Below, piece by piece: positions 35,235 to 42,124 of a stretch of DNA of 64,000 bases; position 1 is the first letter of the stretch; each line of letters starts with the position of its first letter. Source of the stretch: Neomegalonema sp. (lineage in GTDB: Bacteria; Pseudomonadota; Alphaproteobacteria; Rhodobacterales; Rhodobacteraceae). The notes beneath the pieces were generated by a model. That model made no database searches and was not told the DNA's origin. It worked only from the letters and a program-made list of their open reading frames with translations. The DNA lies in NCBI RefSeq assembly GCF_028688855.1, contig NZ_JAQTXI010000009.1:62001-126000 (forward strand), written 5' to 3'. Position numbers and translations under genes: made by a program.

Positions 35235-35867
35235 TTAGTCGAGCAGGGCCGCGACCGGCCCCGCCAGAGCCCGCCCGAGGGCCGCCGTGGCCTCGGCCTC
35301 CAGATGGACGCCGTCGGCGGGCGAGGGATCGGCCACGTTGGCGGCGTCGAAGAAGCCGCAGCCCGTCGCGGCGGCGAGTTCGGCGTAGAGCGGAGCCAGA
35401 AGCCGGGATTCCGCGATCTCGCGCCCGCCCGCCGGAGCCTTGCCGCCGCTTCCCTCGCCGCAGAGCGGCGGCGCCACGATCAGGATCTTCGGCTTGGCGG
35501 AGCGGGGCTTAAAGGGGAAAGTCTCGACGATCTCGACGAGCCGCCGCATCCCGGCCTGAGCCGAGACCGCGCGTCCGCCGTGGATCGCCTTGAGGTCGTT
35601 GGTCCCGAGCAGGAAGATGACGAGATCCAGCGGCATATGCGCCGCCAGAGCCCCCGGCAGCGCCTTGGCGCCGTTGCGGCAGGCGGGTCCGCCATGATCG
35701 TCGCGGCAGGTGGTCCGCCCGCCGAGGCCGTCGGCGATCACCCGCGCGCGTCCGGCCAATTCGGCCTCCAGCGCGCGAGGCCATTGAAAGGCCGGAGGAT
35801 GACGCAGCCCCGTCGAGGGATCCGCGCCCCAGGTGAGGCTGTCGCCGAAAGCGAGGATCTCCTTCAT
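35235..35867 (-). CDS. SGNH/GDSL hydrolase
   Basis: 210 aa. Block I is F-G-D-S-L-T-W-G at residues 6-13 with the nucleophile Ser, block II has G-L-G-G-R-T-T, block III L-L-G-T-N-D-L-K, and block V D-G-V-H-L-E with Asp and His. This is a complete SGNH esterase, similar to arylesterase or acetyl-xylan-type enzymes. No signal peptide is seen, so it should act in the cytoplasm on an imported ester. The ATG at 35867 is preferred (GGAG upstream; the fold starts there) to the longer open frame. It lies 13 bp after the enolase-family gene and 80 bp before the binding-protein gene. Confidence 0.9.
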   Translation of the reverse strand: MKEILAFGDSLTWGADPSTGLRHPPAFQWPRALEAELAGRARVIADGLGGRTTCRDDHGGPACRNGAKALPGALAAHMPLDLVIFLLGTNDLKAIHGGRAVSAQAGMRRLVEIVETFPFKPRSAKPKILIVAPPLCGEGSGGKAPAGGREIAESRLLAPLYAELAAATGCGFFDAANVADPSPADGVHLEAEATAALGRALAGPVAALLD

Positions 35868-35880
35868 GGCGGTTCGCTCC

Positions 35881-37029
35881 TCAGGAGATGCGGTTGTTCT
35901 CGATGAAGTCGAAGTCGATCTCCTCGCCCAAGCCCGGGCGATCCGGCACATGGACGAAGCCTTCTCGGTCCATCGGATCGGAGAGCGATTTCAGGTAATC
36001 ATGCCCGTCGTCATATTCGAGGAAGGGATGGAGCAACCCGCGCTCATACCAGCGGCAATTCTTCACGGCGGCGACCACCTGCAGATTCATGGCCGTGTTG
36101 CCATGGACTTCGCAATCCATGCCGAAGCTCTCGGCGAGATGCAGGGTCTTGAGCGCCGGCGTGATCCCGCCCACGTCGTTGACGCCGGTGCGCAGGATGT
36201 CGCAGGCGCCGCTCTTGATCCATTCGGCGCGATGCCAATGTTTGCCCGCCGCGCTCTCCGGCCCGATCACCGGGATGTCGAGGTTGTCGGCCAGCCATTT
36301 GTAGGAAGACATGGATTGCTCGTCCATGGCCTCCTCGATCCAGTCGAATCCGAGCTTCTCCAGCCCCTTGCCGAGCGCGAGGGCGTCGCTGCGGGAATAC
36401 CAGTGGAAGGCGTCGATCATCAGGCGGACGTCCGGCCCGACGGCCTCGCGCACGGCGGCGCAGGCCTTGAGGTCCATCTTCACGTCGGGCGCCCAGCTCA
36501 CCGGAGGCATCCAGGTGTGCAGCTTGATCCCCTGATAGCCGCGCTTCACGAGGGTCTCGGCGAAGCGGCCGTAATCCTCGGGGGTGGCGAGGCCGCCCTC
36601 CATCTCGTCGCCGCACATGATCGAGCCATAGGCCGGAACCTTGTCGCGATAGGCCCCGACGAGCTTGTAGACCGGTTGGTTCAGCGTCCGTCCGGCGAGA
36701 TCCCAGAGCGCGCAATCCACCACGGCCAGGGTGCGGTCGGTCAATTGCGCCGCCGAGCCGCGTTGCCAATGCGCCAGATCCTGCCAGAGCCTTTCGCGGT
36801 CGCGGTGATCCTGTCCGATCAGCACCTTCCGGACGAATTTCTCGATCACATGCGGACGGAGGATCTCGGGGGCGGTGAAGGAATGGCCTTCATGGCCGTC
36901 CTCCGTGCGCAGGGTGAGCATGGCCTGAGGAACCTGATGGGCCGGACCCGGATGGGCGTGGCCCGCGCTGTCGGAATGACGGCGGGTCATGGTGCGGAAG
37001 ACCCGGACCTCGACATCGGTGATGATCAT
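35881..37029 (-). CDS. Enolase-superfamily enzyme (mandelate racemase/muconate lactonising type)
   Basis: 382 aa. The barrel residues can be placed: G-I-K-L-H with Lys169 and His171 on strand two, metal ligands Asp206 (L-M-I-D-A-F-H), Glu232/233 (W-I-E-E-A) and Glu258 (I-G-P-E-S), and His309 (E-V-H-G-N-T) as the opposite-face base. The MR-like subgroup with a late His typically dehydrates or racemises sugar acids. The substrate is not deducible. The start is the ATG at 37029 after GGGAG, although the frame is open 33 codons further. It is first gene of the minus-strand arm under a promoter with a predicted FadR-type site. Confidence 0.9.
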   Translation of the reverse strand: MIITDVEVRVFRTMTRRHSDSAGHAHPGPAHQVPQAMLTLRTEDGHEGHSFTAPEILRPHVIEKFVRKVLIGQDHRDRERLWQDLAHWQRGSAAQLTDRTLAVVDCALWDLAGRTLNQPVYKLVGAYRDKVPAYGSIMCGDEMEGGLATPEDYGRFAETLVKRGYQGIKLHTWMPPVSWAPDVKMDLKACAAVREAVGPDVRLMIDAFHWYSRSDALALGKGLEKLGFDWIEEAMDEQSMSSYKWLADNLDIPVIGPESAAGKHWHRAEWIKSGACDILRTGVNDVGGITPALKTLHLAESFGMDCEVHGNTAMNLQVVAAVKNCRWYERGLLHPFLEYDDGHDYLKSLSDPMDREGFVHVPDRPGLGEEIDFDFIENNRIS

Positions 37030-37205
37030 GCTCGCTCCCTGAAGCTTCGAAGGCGTCCGCCTGAGGCCCGGCCTCTGAATCGGGCTGGCCGCGGGAGGGA
37101 GTAAGACATTCGTCCGGCATGATGTCAATATATGTCTGACAAGTTGTCGGATAACCTGATCCGCCCTCCGCCTCCGGAGCCCGCGCGCAAGCCTGGTCCG
37201 GGGGC
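37030..37205 (-). promoter_or_regulatory. Promoter region with predicted FadR-type operator(s)
   Basis: Gap between the divergent enolase and glutamine synthetase-like genes. On the minus strand TTGACA (complement of 37123-37128) has a weak -10 (TTACTC) 18 bases on. Just upstream is the palindromic site TTGTCAGACAT (minus strand, 37142-37132), with the same TGTC-N-GACA core as at 29413. A weaker TTGTCGGATAA follows at 37144-37154. No gene is seen in this stretch. Confidence 0.55.
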
Positions 37206-37235
37206 TTCCGAAAAGCGGTTTCCAGTTTCCGGATT
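37206..37235. repeat. Degenerate copy of a short palindromic element
   Basis: TCCGAAAAGCGG, then TTTCC and a degraded right arm TTTCCGGAT. It has the same design and sequence as the perfect copy at 42159-42189 but with mismatches in the right arm. It lies in the leader of the glutamine synthetase-like gene. Nothing else is seen between it and that gene. Confidence 0.55.
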
Positions 37236-37361
37236 GCCCTCTACTATGCCCGGGGTCGGCGCGCGGAGGCCTCAGGAAGAGGCGCCCGGGGGGAGCGTCG
37301 GGCCGTTCGACGCGCCCTTGCAGCCGACAAGAGCGCCCATACAGAAGACATGAGGGGACGA

Positions 37362-38726
37362 ATGCCGGGAAATCTGAGCTTCGACGAATTGCGCAAGGCC
37401 GTCGAGGCCGGGGAGATCGACACGGTGGTGGCCGCCATCGTCGACATGCAGGGCCGTCTGATGGGCAAGCGCTTCCATGCGCGCCATTTCGTCGAGAGCG
37501 CCTTTGCGGAGAGCCATTGCTGCAATTATCTCCTCGCGACCGATCTGGAGATGAACACGGTGGCGGGCTATCTCTCGACCGGCTGGCGCGCGGGCTACGG
37601 CGACTACATGATGAAGCCCGATCTCTCCACGCTGCGCCGCATCCCCTGGCTGGAGAAGACCGCGCTGGTCCTCTGCGACGTGCTGGACCATCACGGCCAT
37701 CACGAGATCGCGCATGCGCCGCGCGCCATGCTCAAAAGGCAGATCGCCCGGCTGGAGGCCATGGGGCTCAAGCCCATGATGGCCACCGAGCTCGAATTCT
37801 TCCTCTTCGAACAGAGCTACGAGCATCTGCGCGACCAGGGCTTCCGCGACCTCAAGCCGGTCAGCGGCTACAACGAGGATTACGCGATCTTCCAGACCAC
37901 CAAGGAAGAAGACGTGATGCGGGCCATCCGCAACGGGCTTTACGGCGCGGGCCTGCCGGTCGAGAACTCCAAGGGCGAGGCCGAGGCCGGACAGGAAGAG
38001 ATCAACATCCGTTATTCCGACGCCCTCGACACCGCCGACAACCACGTCATCGTCAAGAACGGCTGCAAGGAGATCGCCTGGAGCAAGGGCAAGTCGATCA
38101 CCTTCATGGCGAAATGGCGTCATGACCGGGTGGGCTCCTCCAGCCATGTCCACATGTCGCTCCGGGACGCCGGAGGCAATCCCGCCTTCCATGACCCCAG
38201 GGGCGAGCGGGGCATGTCGAAGCTCATGCGCGCCTTCACGGCGGGGCAGCTGGCCCATACGCCGGAGTTCATGGTCTTCCTCGCGCCCTATGTGAACAGC
38301 TACAAGCGCTTCGCGCGCAGCAGCTTCGCGCCGACCTCCGCCGTCTGGTCTCCGGACAACCGCACCGCCGGATACCGGCTCTGCGGCGAGGGCACGAAGG
38401 CCGTGCGCATGGAATGCCGCATCGGCGGCGCCGACCTCAATCCCTATCTGGCCATGGCGGCGCTGATCGCGGCGGGGATCTCCGGGGTCGAGAAGAAGAT
38501 GAAGCTCGGCGAGCCCTTTTCGGGCGACGCCTACGACGGCGACGCGACGCCTCTGCCGCGCACGCTCAAGGAGGCTGCGGCGGCGCTCGAAGGCTCGGCG
38601 CTGATGCGCGCGGCCTTCGGCGAGGAGGTGGTGGAGCATTACGTCCGCGCCGCCCGCTGGGAGGTCGAGGAATCCGAGCGCGTCGTCAGCGACTGGGAGG
38701 TCGCGCGCGGCTTCGAGCGCTGCTGA
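37362..38726 (+). CDS. Glutamine synthetase family protein (gamma-glutamylamine synthetase-like)
   Basis: 454 aa. Shows the GS catalytic domain: A-T-E-L-E-F-F-L-F (Mg-binding Glu), N-S-K-G-E-A-E-A-G-Q-E-E-I-N-I, S-S-S-H-V-H-M-S-L (ATP/metal His), N-S-Y-K-R-F-A-R and R-M-E-C-R-I-G-G-A-D-L-N-P-Y. The absence of the adenylation-site Tyr region and the PuuA-like length place it with enzymes that glutamylate amines (putrescine, isopropylamine, ethanolamine), not with nitrogen-assimilating GlnA. The ATG at 37362 follows GAGGGG; an ATG at 37350 is an alternative. It is followed closely by aldehyde and alcohol dehydrogenases, suggesting an amine or amino-alcohol pathway. Confidence 0.88.
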   Translation: MPGNLSFDELRKAVEAGEIDTVVAAIVDMQGRLMGKRFHARHFVESAFAESHCCNYLLATDLEMNTVAGYLSTGWRAGYGDYMMKPDLSTLRRIPWLEKTALVLCDVLDHHGHHEIAHAPRAMLKRQIARLEAMGLKPMMATELEFFLFEQSYEHLRDQGFRDLKPVSGYNEDYAIFQTTKEEDVMRAIRNGLYGAGLPVENSKGEAEAGQEEINIRYSDALDTADNHVIVKNGCKEIAWSKGKSITFMAKWRHDRVGSSSHVHMSLRDAGGNPAFHDPRGERGMSKLMRAFTAGQLAHTPEFMVFLAPYVNSYKRFARSSFAPTSAVWSPDNRTAGYRLCGEGTKAVRMECRIGGADLNPYLAMAALIAAGISGVEKKMKLGEPFSGDAYDGDATPLPRTLKEAAAALEGSALMRAAFGEEVVEHYVRAARWEVEESERVVSDWEVARGFERC

Positions 38727-38759
38727 GCCTCGCCGGGAAGAATTTCTGAGGAGACGAAG

Positions 38760-40136
38760 ATGACGACCATCCTGACATGCGTCTCGCCCGTGGACGGCTC
38801 CGTCTACGCCGAGCGCCCCGCCGCCAGCCGCGCCGAGGCCGAAGCCGCCGTGGCCCGCGCCCGCAAGGCTCAGGCCGCCTGGGCCGCCCGTCCTCTGGCG
38901 GAGCGCGTGGCTCTGGTCTCGCGGGGGATCGAGATCCTCGGCGAGCGCAACGCCGAGATCGTGCCGGAGCTGGCCCGGCAGATGGGCCGCCCGACGCGCT
39001 ACGGCGGCGAATATGGCGGCGTCCGCGACCGCACCGCCTATATGGCCGAGATCGCCGCCGCGACCCTCGCGCCCATCGAGATCGAGGAGAGCGCGAAATT
39101 CATCCGCCGCATCCGCCGCGAGCCTCATGGCGTGGTGCTGGTGGTGGCGCCCTGGAACTATCCCTTCCTGACCGCGATCAACACGGTGGTTCCGGCGCTG
39201 ATGGCGGGCAACGTGGTGATCCTCAAGCCCGCGACGCAGACCCTGCTGACCGGCGCGCGGATCGTCGAGGCGCTGCATGCGGGCGGCGTGCCGGAAGACG
39301 TCGTGCAGAACCTCTATCTCGATCACGAGACCACCAGCGGCCTGATCGCCGCGCGGGCCTTCGACTTCGTGAACTTCACGGGCTCGGTGGCTGGAGGACA
39401 GGCCATGGAGCGCGCCGCGGCGGGCACCTTCACGCCGCTCGGGCTGGAGCTGGGCGGCAAGGATCCGGGCTACGTCATGGCCGACGCCAATCTGGACGCG
39501 GCGGTCGAGACCCTGATCGACGGCGCCATGTACAACGCCGGACAATGCTGCTGCGGCATCGAACGCATCTACGTCCATGAAAGCCTCTACGGCGATTTTC
39601 TGGAGAAGGCCGTGGCTCTGACGCGCGGCTACAAGCTCGGGAATCCGCTGGATCAGGCGACGACTCTGGGCCCCATGGCCAACCGGCGCTTTTCGGATCT
39701 GGTGCGCGCCCAGACCGCCGAAGCCGTGGCGGCGGGGGCGAAGGCCCATGTCCCCACCATGGCCGAGGACGACGGCGGGGTTTACCTCACGCCGCAGATC
39801 CTCACCCAGGTGAACCACGACATGCGCGTCATGCGCGAGGAGAGCTTCGGGCCGGTGGTCGGAATCATGCCGGTCAGCGGCGACGAGGAAGCCCTCCGCC
39901 TGATGAACGACAGCGCCTATGGCCTGACGGTCAGCCTCTGGACGCAGGATCCCGAGCGCGCCCAGCGGCTGGGGGCTCTGCTGGAGACGGGCACGGTCTT
40001 CATGAACCGCGCCGACTACCTCGACCCCGCGTTGGTCTGGACGGGCCGCAAGGACACCGGACGCGGCGGCGCGCTTTCGGTGATCGGCTATCACAATCTG
40101 ACCCGTCCGAAATCCTACCACCTGAAGAGGCTCTGA
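38760..40136 (+). CDS. NAD(P)-dependent aldehyde dehydrogenase
   Basis: 458 aa. N-terminal Rossmann part with A-P-W-N-Y-P-F-L (substrate/cofactor loop) and F-V-N-F-T-G-S-V-A-G-G; catalytic Glu in L-E-L-G-G-K-D-P and nucleophilic Cys in N-A-G-Q-C-C-C-G-I-E-R. E-E-S-F-G-P-V-V-G marks the C-terminal cofactor Glu. Class: soluble ALDH superfamily, probably oxidising an aldehyde derived from the glutamylated amine or from the alcohol dehydrogenase next door. It is 33 bp after the glutamine synthetase-like gene and 2 bp before the next gene. Confidence 0.94.
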   Translation: MTTILTCVSPVDGSVYAERPAASRAEAEAAVARARKAQAAWAARPLAERVALVSRGIEILGERNAEIVPELARQMGRPTRYGGEYGGVRDRTAYMAEIAAATLAPIEIEESAKFIRRIRREPHGVVLVVAPWNYPFLTAINTVVPALMAGNVVILKPATQTLLTGARIVEALHAGGVPEDVVQNLYLDHETTSGLIAARAFDFVNFTGSVAGGQAMERAAAGTFTPLGLELGGKDPGYVMADANLDAAVETLIDGAMYNAGQCCCGIERIYVHESLYGDFLEKAVALTRGYKLGNPLDQATTLGPMANRRFSDLVRAQTAEAVAAGAKAHVPTMAEDDGGVYLTPQILTQVNHDMRVMREESFGPVVGIMPVSGDEEALRLMNDSAYGLTVSLWTQDPERAQRLGALLETGTVFMNRADYLDPALVWTGRKDTGRGGALSVIGYHNLTRPKSYHLKRL

Positions 40137-40138
40137 TC

Positions 40139-41284
40139 ATGACGCGGGCGAACTGGTCCTATCCCACGGCCATCCGTTTCGGCGAAGGCCGCATCTCCGA
40201 GATCGGCGAGGCCTGCGCGGCGGCGGGCCTCAAGAGGCCTCTGCTGGTCACCGACCGGGGGCTGGCGGCTCTGCCCATCGTGGCGAAGACTCTGGGTCTG
40301 ATGCGCGAGGCGGGCCTCGGCGAGGCGATCTTCTCTCAGGTGGATTCCAATCCCACGGAGAAGAACCTCGCGGCGGGTCTGGAGGCCTACAAGGCGGGCG
40401 GCCATGACGGCGTCGTGGCTTTCGGCGGCGGCTCGGGACTGGACCTCGGCAAGGCGGTGGCCTTCATGTCCGGCCAGACGCGACCCCTCTGGGATTTCGA
40501 GGACGTCGGCGACTGGTGGACCCGCGCCGATCCGGCGGGAATCGCGCCCATCGTGGCGGTCCCGACCACAGCGGGCACCGGCTCGGAGGTGGGGCGCGCC
40601 AGCCTCATCACCGACACCGTCACCGAGATGAAGAAGATCATCTTCCACCCGAAGATGCTCCCCACCGTGGTGATCGCCGATCCGGGCCTGACGCGCGATC
40701 TGCCGCCGAACCTCACCGCCTGGACGGGCATGGACGCCTTCGCCCATTGCCTCGAGGCCTATTGCTCGCCCTTCTTCCATCCGATGTCTCAGGGGATCGC
40801 GCTGGAGGGTCTGCGCATCGTGCGGGACTATCTCCCGCGCGCGGTGAAGGACGGCGGCGACATGGAGGCCCGCGCCCAGATGCTCGCGGCGGGGGCCATG
40901 GGCGCCGTGGCCTTTCAGAAGGGCCTCGGGGCGATCCATGCGATCAGCCATCCGGTCGGGGCGATCTACAACACGCATCACGGCGCGACCAATGCGGCGG
41001 CCATGGCGGCGGTGCTGCGCTTCAACCGTCCGGCGGTGGAGGGGCGGCTCGCTCAGGCGGCGGCTTATCTCGGGATCTCCGGCGGCTTCGACGGCTTTTA
41101 CGAAGCCGCGCTGAAGCTCCGCGACGAGGTGGGCGCGCCCAGGAATCTGACCGAACTCAGAGTCCCGCAGGATCGTCTTGAAGAGCTGACCGCCAAGGCC
41201 CTCGAAGATCCGAGCGTGGGCGGAAATCCCGTGGCCATGACTCCGGAGAACACCCGCAAGCTCATCGAGGATTGCTTTATCTGA
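40139..41284 (+). CDS. Iron-containing alcohol dehydrogenase
   Basis: 381 aa, family III. NAD-binding F-G-G-G-S-G-L-D-L-G-K and the T-T-A-G-T-G-S-E-V motif are clear. Metal ligands fall in W-T-G-M-D-A-F-A-H-C-L-E (Asp and His), A-I-H-A-I-S-H-P-V-G and Y-N-T-H-H-G. It interconverts an alcohol and an aldehyde and is probably linked to the preceding aldehyde dehydrogenase. It starts two bases after that gene. A hairpin between this gene and entA ends transcription from both sides. Confidence 0.95.
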   Translation: MTRANWSYPTAIRFGEGRISEIGEACAAAGLKRPLLVTDRGLAALPIVAKTLGLMREAGLGEAIFSQVDSNPTEKNLAAGLEAYKAGGHDGVVAFGGGSGLDLGKAVAFMSGQTRPLWDFEDVGDWWTRADPAGIAPIVAVPTTAGTGSEVGRASLITDTVTEMKKIIFHPKMLPTVVIADPGLTRDLPPNLTAWTGMDAFAHCLEAYCSPFFHPMSQGIALEGLRIVRDYLPRAVKDGGDMEARAQMLAAGAMGAVAFQKGLGAIHAISHPVGAIYNTHHGATNAAAMAAVLRFNRPAVEGRLAQAAAYLGISGGFDGFYEAALKLRDEVGAPRNLTELRVPQDRLEELTAKALEDPSVGGNPVAMTPENTRKLIEDCFI

Positions 41285-41290
41285 GCCAAG

Positions 41291-41330
41291 CGCAATCCGA
41301 AAAGTTGGCAGACTTTTCGGATAAATTGCG
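41291..41330. terminator. Strong hairpin between convergent genes, built on the palindromic element
   Basis: CGCAATCCGAAAAGT (41291-41305) pairs with ACTTTTCGGAT-AA-ATTGCG (41312-41330) around a TGGCAG loop. It lies between the convergent alcohol dehydrogenase and entA genes and can act as a terminator in both directions. The arms ATCCGAAAA/TTTTCGGAT are shared with the elements at 37206 and 42159. Confidence 0.65.
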
Positions 41331-41356
41331 CGCAAATCTAAAGACGAAATCAGGCG

Positions 41357-42124
41357 TCACGCTTTGAGCGTGGCGCCTCCGTCGACATAGATCTCGGCCA
41401 TGGTGACATGGCCCGCCCGATCCGAGAGCAGGAAGGCCGCCGCCTCCGCCACGTCTTCCGGCGTGGCGAGTTTGCCGAGCGGAATCCCGACCTTATATTG
41501 CTCCGGAAAGCCCGCGATCACCCGCGCGGCGCCTTGGTCGTCGGCCCACATGCCGGTCTGCATCGGCGTCAGGGTCGAGCCCGGCGCGACGATGTTCGCT
41601 CGAATTCCGAAAGGCGCCAATTCCAGCCCAAGGCAGCGCGTGAACATGGCCGAGGCCGCTTTCGAGGCTCCGTAAGCCGCCATGGCGTGACGCGGTACTC
41701 CGGCGGCGTTGCTCGCCACCGTGACGAGGGCGCCGCTTTTGCGCGGCTTCATGCGCTTGGCCAAAGCCCGCGAGACATGAAACACCCCGTCGACGTTCAC
41801 CGCGAAGACCTGACGCCAGGCCTCGTCGGTCGTCTCCTCGACGAGGCCGGTGGTCAGAACTCCCGCGACGTTCGCGCCGCAAGCGACGGGCGCCCAAGAT
41901 TCGGCGGCCTCCACCGCCGCCTCGACCGCCGCCGGATCCCGCACGTCCAGCGGATGAAGCCGCAGATTCTCGCCCGCCAGCGCCTCGATCTCCGGCGAAA
42001 AGCCGAGATCTGCCGCGAAGACCTTCGCGCCCTCCTCCAGCAGCAGCCGGACCAGAGCCGCGCCTATGCCGCGCCCGGCGCCGGTCACGAAAGCGAGCTT
42101 TCCCTCAAAGCCGGAAGGGCGCAT
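41357..42124 (-). CDS. entA: 2,3-dihydro-2,3-dihydroxybenzoate dehydrogenase (SDR family)
   Basis: 255 aa. Short-chain dehydrogenase: T-G-A-G-R-G-I-G cofactor motif at about 14-21, N-V-A-G region, catalytic Ser in V-A-S-N-A-A-G and Y-x-x-x-K in A-Y-G-A-S-K. The R-H-A-M-A-A-Y-G-A-S-K-A-A context resembles EntA/DhbA. It makes 2,3-dihydroxybenzoate, the siderophore catechol, from the product of the isochorismatase gene upstream. It is the last gene of the leftward ent operon; its ATG overlaps the entF stop (ATGA). Confidence 0.9.
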   Translation of the reverse strand: MRPSGFEGKLAFVTGAGRGIGAALVRLLLEEGAKVFAADLGFSPEIEALAGENLRLHPLDVRDPAAVEAAVEAAESWAPVACGANVAGVLTTGLVEETTDEAWRQVFAVNVDGVFHVSRALAKRMKPRKSGALVTVASNAAGVPRHAMAAYGASKAASAMFTRCLGLELAPFGIRANIVAPGSTLTPMQTGMWADDQGAARVIAGFPEQYKVGIPLGKLATPEDVAEAAAFLLSDRAGHVTMAEIYVDGGATLKA

